In this document: piece by piece, positions 1-7,638 of the stretch
Numbering within the stretch: position 1 is the stretch's first letter
Layout: each line of letters begins with the position of its first letter
From: JACMNW01 sp043721855
Lineage (GTDB): Bacteria > Pseudomonadota > Alphaproteobacteria > Rhodobacterales > Rhodobacteraceae
Reading direction: 5' to 3'
NCBI GenBank assembly: GCA_043721855.1
Contig: JAYSPY010000010.1
Coordinates: forward strand, 1 to 64,000
DNA length: 64,000 bases
Notes under the pieces: generated by a model
What the model was told of the DNA's origin: nothing
The model's database searches: none
What the model saw: only the letters and a program-made list of their open reading frames with translations
Translations under genes and position numbers: made by a program

Positions 1-2
1 CA

Positions 3-197
3 CCCGGTGGCCAAGAAAAAGACGCCGACACCAAGGCATTAGAGGCCGATTTGTCCGCCAACCTCAAAATGTCGGTGCGCATCGCGCATGAGCCGGGCGG
101 CGAAACCGGCATTATCAGCATTCGGTATAACACGCTTGATGATCTGGATTTGTTGTGCCGCGTCTTGTCAGATGTGCCGCGCGACGGGTCAGTTTAA
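3..197 (+). CDS. parB: ParB chromosome-partitioning protein, C-terminal end (partial)
   Basis: This is an open frame running in from the left edge and ending at the TAA at 195-197, so only the last 64 codons are present. The translation ends in an IISIRYNTLDDLDLLCRVLS-type segment, which resembles the C-terminal dimerisation region of ParB proteins (beta strands followed by a 'LDxLCxxL' helix). ParB binds parS sites near the origin, loads onto DNA as a CTP-dependent clamp and works with ParA to segregate the chromosome. The stop overlaps the stop of the convergent hemW gene. ParB next to hemW is an arrangement I recognise from Rhodobacterales. The DNA-binding and CTPase domains lie outside the window, so the call rests on the tail and the context. 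Confidence 0.72.
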   Translation, partial: PGGQEKDADTKALEADLSANLKMSVRIAHEPGGETGIISIRYNTLDDLDLLCRVLSDVPRDGSV

Positions 198-1348
198 GCC
201 GCCAAGTCGCGGATCACGGCGTTCAGAACCAATCGTCCCCGGGCAGTTGTTGCAATCCCGTGCTGTGTTGGCCGAAGCAGGTCGCTATTCAGCAAGTCAT
301 TGATTTTGTTATTATTTAATGAAAATCCAGCAAGCGCTTGATATCTGCTCAAGTCAATTCCCTCGGTCAGCCGCAGCCCCATCATCAAATATTCCAACGC
401 CCGTTCCATGCCCGGCACCACATCACGCGGCATCTCACCCGCAGCGCCAGATGCCACCCGCGCCAACCAGTCGCCCGGCATGCGCGGTGCCTCTGTCGCC
501 CATCGGACGCCGTCCAGCGTCAAGCGGCCATGCGCGCCCGGCCCAATTCCAATATAGTCGCCACCGCGCCAATAAATCAGGTTATGCCGCGATTCCATGC
601 CCGGGGCCGCGTGGTTTGAAACCTCATAAGCGGGCAAGCCCGCCTCGCCACAAATGTCTTGCGTCAGGTCATACATGTCTGCCGAAAGATCTTCATTGGG
701 CAGGCCCTTCAACCCGCCCTTGGCAAACCTGTCACCAAACGCCGTGCCATCCTCAACCGTCAGCTGATACAGCGATAGGTGATCCACCGCCATCGACAGC
801 GCCTCGCGCAATTCTGCGCTCCATTCCGGCAGGCTTTGGTCCTGGCGTGCATAAATCAAATCAAAGCTGACCCTGTCAAACGCCTTGCGCGCCACATCAA
901 ACGCGGCTTTTGCCTCTGCCACGGAATGCTTGCGCCCCAATTTACGAAGATCGGAGTCGTTCAACGCCTGAATGCCCATTGAGATGCGGTTCACGCCGGC
1001 ATCGGCATAGCCTTTGAACCGCCCCGCTTCGACCGATCCCGGATTGGCTTCCAGCGTTACTTCGCAGTCATTGGCTTGGGGCCAGGCCGCCCTGATGCGC
1101 GCCAAAATAGCATCCACCAGATCGGGGTCCATCAAGGACGGTGTGCCACCACCAAAAAACACAGATTGCAAGACGCGGCCCGGCGTTTCAGCAGCCAAGC
1201 GGTCGATTTCAGTCAGATACGCCGTTTTCCAGCGCGTTTGATCAATCGACACCGCAACATGGCTGTTGAAATCGCAATAGGGGCATTTCGATTGACAGAA
1301 CGGCCAGTGCAGATACAGGCCAAAACCACCTTTGCGCCAATCGTCCAT
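194..1348 (-). CDS. hemW: Radical SAM heme chaperone HemW
   Basis: This is a 384-residue radical SAM protein of the HemN/HemW family. The N-terminal motif FCQSKCPYCDFNSH supplies the CxxxCxxC cysteines for the [4Fe-4S] cluster, followed by a GGGTPS segment typical of the family. The length and the short N-terminus fit HemW, which binds heme and delivers it to membrane respiratory proteins, rather than true coproporphyrinogen III oxidase HemN. Two ATGs are possible. The one at 1348 sits 6 nt after AAGGG, whereas the one at 1354 directly abuts it, so 1348 is preferred. It is the last gene of the leftward rph-rdgB-rid-hemW run, starting 2 nt after the rid stop (or overlapping it by 4 nt if 1354 is used). 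Confidence 0.9.
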   Translation of the reverse strand: MDDWRKGGFGLYLHWPFCQSKCPYCDFNSHVAVSIDQTRWKTAYLTEIDRLAAETPGRVLQSVFFGGGTPSLMDPDLVDAILARIRAAWPQANDCEVTLEANPGSVEAGRFKGYADAGVNRISMGIQALNDSDLRKLGRKHSVAEAKAAFDVARKAFDRVSFDLIYARQDQSLPEWSAELREALSMAVDHLSLYQLTVEDGTAFGDRFAKGGLKGLPNEDLSADMYDLTQDICGEAGLPAYEVSNHAAPGMESRHNLIYWRGGDYIGIGPGAHGRLTLDGVRWATEAPRMPGDWLARVASGAAGEMPRDVVPGMERALEYLMMGLRLTEGIDLSRYQALAGFSLNNNKINDLLNSDLLRPTQHGIATTARGRLVLNAVIRDLAA

Positions 1349-1350
1349 GA

Positions 1351-1725
1351 TCATCCCTTAAACGCCGTAACCTCGATCTCTATCTTCATTTCTGGCCGTA
1401 TCAGACCCGCAATTACCATGGTGGCGGCTGGCCGAATCTCGCCGAACGTCGCGCCCAAAACCGGTATCAGACTGTCCACCAAAGCTGCATCCGTCACCGA
1501 GTATTGCACCCGCACAATGTCGGCCATCTCAAAACCCGCCTGATCCAACACGCCCTTGATTGTCGCCATGCAGTTTCGCGCCTGATCAGCGATACCGTCG
1601 GGAATCGTCATCGTGGTATAATCGTACCCGGTGACGCCCGATACAAAGCACCAGCCCCCCTTCACGATCGCCCGCGAATAGCCCATCGTTGCCTCAAACG
1701 GTGATCCGGTTGATATACGCTTCAT
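1351..1725 (-). CDS. Rid-family (YjgF/YER057c/UK114) protein lacking the usual catalytic arginine
   Basis: This 124-residue protein has the compact Rid fold signature and ends in MKIEIEVTAF, the typical C-terminal strand. RidA proper hydrolyses reactive enamines and imines made by PLP enzymes, using an arginine in a PARS-type motif. Here the matching stretch reads PAATMVIAGL, so that arginine is an alanine. This points to one of the non-archetypal Rid subfamilies of unknown activity rather than to RidA. The ATG at 1725 overlaps the rdgB stop as ATGA and has AAAGGGG 8 nt upstream; a GTG at 1734 is less likely. Co-transcription with rdgB and rph suggests a housekeeping or metabolite-repair role, which is inference. 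Confidence 0.82.
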   Translation of the reverse strand: MKRISTGSPFEATMGYSRAIVKGGWCFVSGVTGYDYTTMTIPDGIADQARNCMATIKGVLDQAGFEMADIVRVQYSVTDAALVDSLIPVLGATFGEIRPAATMVIAGLIRPEMKIEIEVTAFKG

Positions 1726-2333
1726 GCAAAACACCCCTTTACCAAATTCCGAAACGCCTCTGCCCGGTGGCTGATTTCATTTTTCTGCCAGCGGTCCATT
1801 TCGCCAAATGTCATATCAAACCCATCGGGCTGAAAGATCGGGTCATAGCCATGGCCCTGATTGCCGCGCATTGGCCAGACAACGCGGCCCGCCATGCTGC
1901 CTTCAAACACGTCGTCATGTCCATCAGGCCACGCCATCACCAGCGTGCAACAAAACCGCGCGCGCCGCGGAAAGGGCGCGTTGGCCGCTTCCAGCATCGA
2001 CCACGTCTTTGTCATGGCCAGATTATAGTCGCGCCCTTCCGGCGTTTCGGCCCAATCTGCGGTATAAACGCCGGGCGCATTGCCCAGCGCCTGTACCTCT
2101 ATCCCCGAATCATCCGATAATGCTGGCAATCCGGTCGCCTGTGCCGCCGCATGTGCCTTGATCCGGGCGTTGCCGACAAAGGTGTTTTCCGTCTCGGCAG
2201 GTTCCGGCAGGCCCAGGTCGGCCGCCGAAATCGCCGCAACGCCGTAGGGCAAAAGCAGCCGCGCAATCTCTTCCAGCTTGCCTTTGTTATGGCTGGCCAC
2301 CAACAACTGTGTGCCCGAAAATCGCCGTGTCAC
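1722..2333 (-). CDS. rdgB: XTP/dITP pyrophosphatase (HAM1/RdgB)
   Basis: This is a 203-residue HAM1-family enzyme. The N-terminal LLVASHNKGKLEEI matches the family's nucleotide-binding start, and the SDDSGIEV and FGEM segments are also typical. RdgB hydrolyses dITP, XTP and ITP to monophosphates, keeping deaminated purines out of DNA and RNA. The start is a GTG at 2333 that overlaps the rph stop as GTGA. No ATG lies before the conserved N-terminus, so GTG is well supported. The 3' end overlaps rid by 4 nt, indicating translational coupling through the operon. Confidence 0.93.
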   Translation of the reverse strand: MTRRFSGTQLLVASHNKGKLEEIARLLLPYGVAAISAADLGLPEPAETENTFVGNARIKAHAAAQATGLPALSDDSGIEVQALGNAPGVYTADWAETPEGRDYNLAMTKTWSMLEAANAPFPRRARFCCTLVMAWPDGHDDVFEGSMAGRVVWPMRGNQGHGYDPIFQPDGFDMTFGEMDRWQKNEISHRAEAFRNLVKGCFA

Positions 2334-3043
2334 CCCAAAGCAGCCTTCTGTGCTGCCACCAAAGCGGCAGCGCCCGCTTCCGAAAGGTCCAGCAATTCGT
2401 TCATTTCAGCGCGTGAAAACGTCGCCCCTTCGGCAGACATTTGCACTTCGATCAATCGCCCGCGACCGGTCAAAATGAAGTTGCCGTCGGTGCCTGCCTC
2501 AGAATCTTCGGCATAGTCGAGGTCAAGCAACGGCTGCCCGGCATAAATTCCGCACGACACCGCTGCCACATGGTCGATGATCGGATCAGACACAATAGCG
2601 CCTGTTTTCAACAGCTTGTTCATCGCCAACCGCAGCGCCACCCAGCCTCCGGTGATGGATGCGCAGCGCGTGCCGCCATCTGCCTGCAACACGTCGCAGT
2701 CGATCACGATCTGCCGCTCGCCCAGTGCTGATCTGTCGACGCCCGCCCGCAGTGCCCGCCCGATCAGGCGTTGAATTTCTTGCGTGCGCCCGGTTTGCTT
2801 GCCCGCCGCCGCCTCGCGCCGATTGCGGCTGTTGGTGGCGCGCGGCAACATGCCGTATTCTGCCGTCACCCAGCCAAGCCCGGTGTTTTTCAAGAACGGC
2901 GGTGCTTTGTCTTCGATGGTGGCCGAACACAGAACGTGCGTCTCACCCACCTTGATCAGGCAAGATCCTTCCGCATGTTTCATCACACCGATTTCAATCG
3001 AAATCGGGCGCATCTCGTGAAGTGTTCTGCCAGATGGCCGCAT
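2330..3043 (-). CDS. rph: Ribonuclease PH
   Basis: This is a 237-residue phosphorolytic 3'-to-5' exoribonuclease that trims tRNA precursors. The MRPSGR start, the ATVEDK-like ATIEDKAPPF segment, the RNSRNRREA-type basic loop (ATNSRNRREAAAGKQTGRTQ, with GRTQEIQRLIGRALR following) and the VIDCDVLQADGGTRCASI phosphate-binding region are hallmarks of RNase PH. Length is standard for the family. It is the first gene of the leftward operon and is divergent from hrcA, with 119 nt between the two start codons. The rph-rdgB linkage next to hrcA-grpE is common in Rhodobacterales. Confidence 0.95.
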   Translation of the reverse strand: MRPSGRTLHEMRPISIEIGVMKHAEGSCLIKVGETHVLCSATIEDKAPPFLKNTGLGWVTAEYGMLPRATNSRNRREAAAGKQTGRTQEIQRLIGRALRAGVDRSALGERQIVIDCDVLQADGGTRCASITGGWVALRLAMNKLLKTGAIVSDPIIDHVAAVSCGIYAGQPLLDLDYAEDSEAGTDGNFILTGRGRLIEVQMSAEGATFSRAEMNELLDLSEAGAAALVAAQKAALG

Positions 3044-3107
3044 GGTAGGTATCCTTTGGCTAATTCAGCGTCAGATACGCAATGCAGGGCAGGGGATGCA
3101 AGGCTGA

Positions 3108-3136
3108 TTGACGAAGGCAGTCGCTGTTCCCTACAG
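3108..3136 (+). promoter_or_regulatory. Candidate sigma-70-type promoter for hrcA-grpE
   Basis: TTGACG (3108-3113) and CTACAG (3131-3136) are separated by exactly 17 nt. The -35 box is strong and the -10 box is a weak match. Transcription would begin near 3143, which excludes the GTG at 3136 as the hrcA start and favours the ATG at 3163. Confidence 0.4.
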
Positions 3137-3162
3137 TGACATGCCGCTCAGGACTCAAACTT

Positions 3163-4233
3163 ATGCCAGATACGCCCAGTCTTTTGACCGAAATGAACGA
3201 CCGGTCGCGCGAAGTGTTTCGCCGCGTGGTTGAGGGCTATCTTGCCTCTGGTGATCCGGTCGGCTCGCGCACGTTGACCCGCACGATGACCGAACGCCTA
3301 AGTGCCGCCACCATCCGCAATGTGATGCAAGATCTGGAAATTCTGGGCCTGCTCGACAGTCCGCACATCTCGGCTGGCCGTATCCCCACACAGCTTGGTT
3401 TGCGAATGTTTGTGGATGGCCTGCTAGAGGTCGGATCAGTGTCCGATGAAGATCGCAGTCGCATCGACGCCAACTTTGGCGGCAAAGATCAAGATGTGCC
3501 CGCGATTCTGGACCATATCGGTGCCGCCCTGTCCGGCATCACCCGCGGCGCGTCGGTGGTGCTGACGCCCAAGCACGAAGCCCCCATTCGCCATATCGAA
3601 TTTGTCAGCCTGTCTGCGGAACGTGCATTGGTGGTTTTGGTGTTTGGCGACGGGCATGTTGAAAACCGTGTGTTTTCGCCGCCGCCCGGGCAAACGCCAT
3701 CCTCTATGCGTGAAGCGGGCAATTTTCTGAATGCGCTGGCGGAAGGTAAAACCCTGTCAGACCTGCGCCGCACGTTCGTGCAAGACATTGCCCAACGGCG
3801 CCAAGAAATAGACCAACTGGCGCGCGCCTTGGTGGAAAGCGGCATCGCCCTGTGGGAAAACGCAGGCGAGGGATCAGAGCGTTTGTTGGTGCGCGGCCAA
3901 TCAAATTTGATCGACGCCAGCGGCGATGCCGGCGATATCGACCGCATCCGCACCTTGTTTGATGATCTGGAACGCAAGCGCGATATCGAGAAATTTTTGG
4001 AACTGACCGAGACAGGCGAAGGCGTGCGCATCTTTATTGGGTCAGAGAACAAACTTTTCTCACTTTCGGGTTCCACTTTGGTGGTGTCTCCCTATATGAA
4101 CTCAGATCGTAAGATCATTGGTGCCGTGGGGGTGATTGGCCCAACACGGCTGAACTATGGGCGAATCGTCCCGATTGTGGATTACACGGCGCAGCTTGTC
4201 GGGCGGCTGGTGTCTGACAGAGGCAAAGGTTGA
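3163..4233 (+). CDS. hrcA: Heat-inducible transcription repressor HrcA
   Basis: This 356-residue protein opens with a winged-helix DNA-binding domain (LTEMNDRSREVFRRVVEGYL, then GDPVGSRTL and LSAATIRNVMQDLE) and continues with the GAF-like dimerisation domain ending FSLSGSTLVVSPY and GAVGVIGPTRLNYGRIVPIV, all HrcA landmarks. HrcA binds CIRCE operators, typically at groESL, and is kept active by GroEL. A GTG at 3136 would add nine residues but overlaps a likely -10 box, so the ATG at 3163 is chosen. grpE follows after 3 nt. No CIRCE element is visible upstream, so this gene is probably not autoregulated through a nearby consensus CIRCE. Confidence 0.93.
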   Translation: MPDTPSLLTEMNDRSREVFRRVVEGYLASGDPVGSRTLTRTMTERLSAATIRNVMQDLEILGLLDSPHISAGRIPTQLGLRMFVDGLLEVGSVSDEDRSRIDANFGGKDQDVPAILDHIGAALSGITRGASVVLTPKHEAPIRHIEFVSLSAERALVVLVFGDGHVENRVFSPPPGQTPSSMREAGNFLNALAEGKTLSDLRRTFVQDIAQRRQEIDQLARALVESGIALWENAGEGSERLLVRGQSNLIDASGDAGDIDRIRTLFDDLERKRDIEKFLELTETGEGVRIFIGSENKLFSLSGSTLVVSPYMNSDRKIIGAVGVIGPTRLNYGRIVPIVDYTAQLVGRLVSDRGKG

Positions 4234-4236
4234 AAA

Positions 4237-4800
4237 ATGGCGAGAGCTAAAAAAGATGAGATGGCGGATGATCAGCGTGAGCCTGATGATTTTGGTCTGG
4301 ACGATATCGACGGCGAGCCAGAGGTAGACACCGACGAGATGGACAATCTGCGCATAGAGCGCGACGATATGCGTGATCGTTTCATGCGCGCGCTTGCAGA
4401 CGCCGAAAATGCCCGCAAACGCGGAGAGCGCGATCGGCGCGAGGCAGAACAATATGGTGGGTCGAAACTGGCCCGCGATATGCTGCCGGTATATGATGCC
4501 CTGCGCCGTGCGCTTGATTCAGCAACTGAAGATCAGCGCGCCGCATCTCCTGCGCTGATCGAGGGCGTGGATCTGACCATGCGCGAGTTGACCAAAGTGT
4601 TGACCAAGCACGGCGTTGAACCGGTTTCGCCGAAAATCGGCGATCTGTTTGACCCCAAGCACCATGAAGCGATGTTTGAAGCGCCGCTGCCCGGCACCAA
4701 AGCGGGGCAGATCATTCAGGTGATGACTGAAGGCTTCATGCTGCACGACCGCCTGCTGCGCCCGGCATCGGTAGGGGTTTCGTCCAACACCCAAGGTTAA
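4237..4800 (+). CDS. grpE: Nucleotide exchange factor GrpE
   Basis: This 187-residue co-chaperone of DnaK promotes ADP release. An acidic, charged N-terminus is followed by the long dimerisation helix (from about residue 35, with heptad-like RDRFMRALADAENARKRGERDR) and the C-terminal beta domain with the conserved PxxHEAMFE-like motif (FDPKHHEAMFEAPLPG). It begins 3 nt after the hrcA stop with AAAGG upstream, forming a two-gene heat-shock operon. dnaKJ is not in this window. Confidence 0.95.
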   Translation: MARAKKDEMADDQREPDDFGLDDIDGEPEVDTDEMDNLRIERDDMRDRFMRALADAENARKRGERDRREAEQYGGSKLARDMLPVYDALRRALDSATEDQRAASPALIEGVDLTMRELTKVLTKHGVEPVSPKIGDLFDPKHHEAMFEAPLPGTKAGQIIQVMTEGFMLHDRLLRPASVGVSSNTQG

Positions 4801-4815
4801 GGTGGTTGATATCGC

Positions 4816-4836
4816 CGGGGGGCCGTCTGCCCCCCG
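4816..4836 (+). terminator. GC hairpin after grpE (probable terminator, also facing mutS)
   Basis: An 8-bp stem CGGGGGGC/GCCCCCCG encloses the loop CGTCT, lying 16 nt after the grpE stop and between convergent grpE and mutS. It is followed by a C-rich run rather than a clean T tract, so it may work as a hairpin barrier or mRNA stabiliser rather than a classical intrinsic terminator. Confidence 0.5.
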
Positions 4837-4844
4837 CACCCCCC

Positions 4845-4871
4845 GAGAGTATTTTGGCGAAAAGGAAGCCG
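4845..4871 (+). repeat. 27-nt dispersed intergenic element, copy 1
   Basis: The element starts GAGAGTATTTTGGC and ends GAAAAGGAAGCCG. It matches 23 of 27 positions with the reverse complement of 49294-49320. It sits at the convergent ends of grpE and mutS just after the GC hairpin. Elements of the form 'GAGTATTT...AAA.GAAG' are, from memory, frequent between genes in Rhodobacterales genomes; their function is unknown to me. Confidence 0.6.
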
Positions 4872-4881
4872 GAAATTTTAA

Positions 4882-7515
4882 TTAAGTTTTCAGCAAATCG
4901 CGCAATTCGTAGATCAGGCGCAGCGCGTCTATTGGTGTAAGATCGTCCGGGTGAATGGCCTTCAGGCGCGCCTCTGCCGGTGAGTCTTTCGCAAGCGGTT
5001 TTGGCACCGGTGCTGCCCGAAACAGTGGCAAATCGTCAATCAACGTCTTTTGTCTTGATCCCCCTTCGCGTTCGCCAGATTCAAGCGCCTCCAGCACCAC
5101 CTTGGCCCGGTCGATTACCGAGGCGGGCAACCCTGCCAGCCGCGCCACCTGCACGCCGTAGCTGCGATCTGCGGCCCCCTTGCGCACCTCGTGCAGAAAG
5201 ATCACGTCGCCTTCCCACTCCTTCACCGTGACCGTTGCGTTTTGAACGCCCGGCAGTTTGCCCGCCAGAGCCGTCATTTCGTGGTAATGCGTGGCAAACA
5301 GCGCGCGGCACCGGTTTGCCGCGTGCAGATGTTCCAGCGTGGCCCAGGCGATGGATAACCCGTCATAGGTGGCTGTCCCGCGCCCGATTTCATCCAGAAT
5401 GACCAAGGCGCGGTCGTCAGCCTGGTTCAGAATCGCCGCCGTTTCGACCATTTCCACCATGAAGGTAGATCGCCCGCGCGCCAGATCATCCGATGCACCG
5501 ACGCGGCTGAACAACTGACTGACAAGACCGATATGTGCCGATGCGGCAGGCACAAAGCTGCCTGTTTGTGCCAACAGGGCTATGATCGCGTTCTGGCGCA
5601 GAAAGGTTGATTTTCCCGCCATGTTCGGCCCGGTCAGAATCCAGATCGCTGGGGTTTCTTCACCTGTCAGCGCGCAGTCATTGGCGACAAAACCCGCGCC
5701 ATTTTGTTTGCGCAAGGCGCGTTCAACCACCGGGTGGCGGCCTGCTGTTATCCGAAAGGCGCGGCTGTCATCAACAACCGGCTCTGCCCAGTTTTCCGAT
5801 GCAGCCAAATCGGCAAAGCCAGCGGCAAGATCAATTTCTGCCAGTGCGGCAGCCGCCGCCGAGATAGGGGCTTGCTGTGTCAAAACAGTGTCTCGCAAAG
5901 CCAGATAGTGTCTTTTTTCAATATCCAGCGCGTGATTGCCAGCGTTCAGAATGCGGGTTTCAATGTCGCTTAGTGGCAGCGTGGTAAAGCGCACCTGGTT
6001 GGCGGTGGTTTGCCGGTGAATAAAGGTTTGCGCCAAGGGCTGGGCCAGCATCCGTTCGGCATGCGTGGTGGTGGTTTCAATAAAATAGCCCAGCACATTG
6101 TTGTGCTTTATCTTCAACCCGGCAATTCCGGTCATGGCGCAGTAATCCGCCTGCATGGCCGCAATCACACCGCGCCCTTCATCGCGCAGACGGCGTGTGT
6201 CATCCAGTTCTGCGTCAAATCCCGGCGCGATAAAGCCGCCATCGCGGGCTAGCAGCGGCGGCTCGTCCACCAGCGCTTGGGCCAACGCGTCTGTCAGCGC
6301 GGAATGGCCTTGCAGGGCTTTCGCTGCGTTGGCAAGTCGGGATGGAGCCGTTGAAAACAGCGGGGCCAGCGCCGCCGCCTGCGTTAACCCGGCACGAATT
6401 GCGCCCAAATCACGCGGCCCTGCTCGGTCGAGTGCCAGCCGGGAAAGCGCGCGGTCCATGTCGGGCACACGCCGCAGCGCATCTCGAAGATTTCTCCGAA
6501 AAAGGCTCTGTTCCAGAAAATACCGCACTGACTCCAGCCGGGAATGAATGTCGGCAAGATCGCATGATGGGTTGGAAAGCCTGCGTTCCAGCAATCGCGC
6601 GCCCGCTGCCGTCATCGTATGGTCGATCACCGCCAAAAGTGATCCGTCGCGCCCGCCAGATAGCGCAGATGTCAATTCCAGATTGCGCCGGGTCGCCGCA
6701 TCTATCTGCATGGCGCCGCCCGGCAGTTCGCGGACGGGTGTTTTCAGCATTGGCAGTTTTCCGCGCTGCGTCAGATCAAGGTAATCCACCAAGGCGCCCA
6801 TTGCCGATACCTCGGCCCGGTCAAACGTCGCAAAGGCATCAAGCGACGCCACATCAAACAGCGCGCAAAGCCGCCGGTCCGCTGCGGTTGAATCAAAGTT
6901 GGTCCGTGCCAAAGGCGTTATTGCAGCGCCTGCATCTTTGACAATTCCCGCCCAATCGCCAATCGCCGTTTCATTAACCAACACCTCGCGGGGGGCAAGA
7001 CGGGCAAGCTCCGTCCCCAGCCGCACCGGGGCTATCATCATCACCCGCAATTCGCCGGTTGAAATATCCACCCATGCCAGCGCTGCGGCACCCCGTACTT
7101 CGGCAAAGGCGGCCAAAAAGTTATTCCGCCGCGGCTCCAGCAAGCTGTCTTCGGTCAGGGTGCCGGGGGTGACCAGCCGCACCACATCTCGCCGGACAAC
7201 CGCCTTGTAGCCCCGCTTTTTGGCCTCAGCAGGGTCTTCCAGCTGTTCTGCAATGGCCACGCGAAAGCCTTTGCGGATCAGCGCCAGCAAGTATCCTTCG
7301 GCCGCATGATAGGGCACGCCGCACATCGCGATATCTTGTCCCAGATGTTGGCCGCGTTTGGTCAGCGCGATGTCCAACGCCGCACTGGCGGCAACCGCAT
7401 CGTCAAAGAACATCTCGTAAAAATCGCCCATCCGGTAAAATAAAATGGCGCCGGGATACTGTGCTTTGATGCCCAGATATTGCTGCATCATTGGTGTGGC
7501 GCTGTCATCTGTCAC
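4882..7515 (-). CDS. mutS: DNA mismatch repair protein MutS
   Basis: This 877-residue mismatch-recognition ATPase has all domains intact. The N-terminal mismatch-binding domain holds the Phe-x-Glu motif (GDFYEMFFDDA, near residue 32). The connector, lever and clamp domains follow. The C-terminal ABC-type ATPase has Walker A GPNMAGKST near residue 628 and Walker B LVILDEIGRGT. MutS binds mispairs and recruits MutL; mutL is not in the window. Length is standard. The gene converges on grpE and its start lies 123 nt from the divergent aminotransferase. Confidence 0.96.
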   Translation of the reverse strand: MTDDSATPMMQQYLGIKAQYPGAILFYRMGDFYEMFFDDAVAASAALDIALTKRGQHLGQDIAMCGVPYHAAEGYLLALIRKGFRVAIAEQLEDPAEAKKRGYKAVVRRDVVRLVTPGTLTEDSLLEPRRNNFLAAFAEVRGAAALAWVDISTGELRVMMIAPVRLGTELARLAPREVLVNETAIGDWAGIVKDAGAAITPLARTNFDSTAADRRLCALFDVASLDAFATFDRAEVSAMGALVDYLDLTQRGKLPMLKTPVRELPGGAMQIDAATRRNLELTSALSGGRDGSLLAVIDHTMTAAGARLLERRLSNPSCDLADIHSRLESVRYFLEQSLFRRNLRDALRRVPDMDRALSRLALDRAGPRDLGAIRAGLTQAAALAPLFSTAPSRLANAAKALQGHSALTDALAQALVDEPPLLARDGGFIAPGFDAELDDTRRLRDEGRGVIAAMQADYCAMTGIAGLKIKHNNVLGYFIETTTTHAERMLAQPLAQTFIHRQTTANQVRFTTLPLSDIETRILNAGNHALDIEKRHYLALRDTVLTQQAPISAAAAALAEIDLAAGFADLAASENWAEPVVDDSRAFRITAGRHPVVERALRKQNGAGFVANDCALTGEETPAIWILTGPNMAGKSTFLRQNAIIALLAQTGSFVPAASAHIGLVSQLFSRVGASDDLARGRSTFMVEMVETAAILNQADDRALVILDEIGRGTATYDGLSIAWATLEHLHAANRCRALFATHYHEMTALAGKLPGVQNATVTVKEWEGDVIFLHEVRKGAADRSYGVQVARLAGLPASVIDRAKVVLEALESGEREGGSRQKTLIDDLPLFRAAPVPKPLAKDSPAEARLKAIHPDDLTPIDALRLIYELRDLLKT

Positions 7516-7638
7516 GAAATTTCCCCCGGTCTGACGATAACCCTACAAAACCGGACCTTCGGGGAAAAGCACCATCTGCGCCCCTTGGCCTTTGCGCCGT
7601 GCGCGATTAGCCTGTCCATACGATTGAAAGGTGCGCCA

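Noticed and set aside
3044..3162. CIRCE operator for HrcA upstream of hrcA
   Set aside because: The TTAGCACTC-N9-GAGTGCTAA pattern is not present here on either strand.
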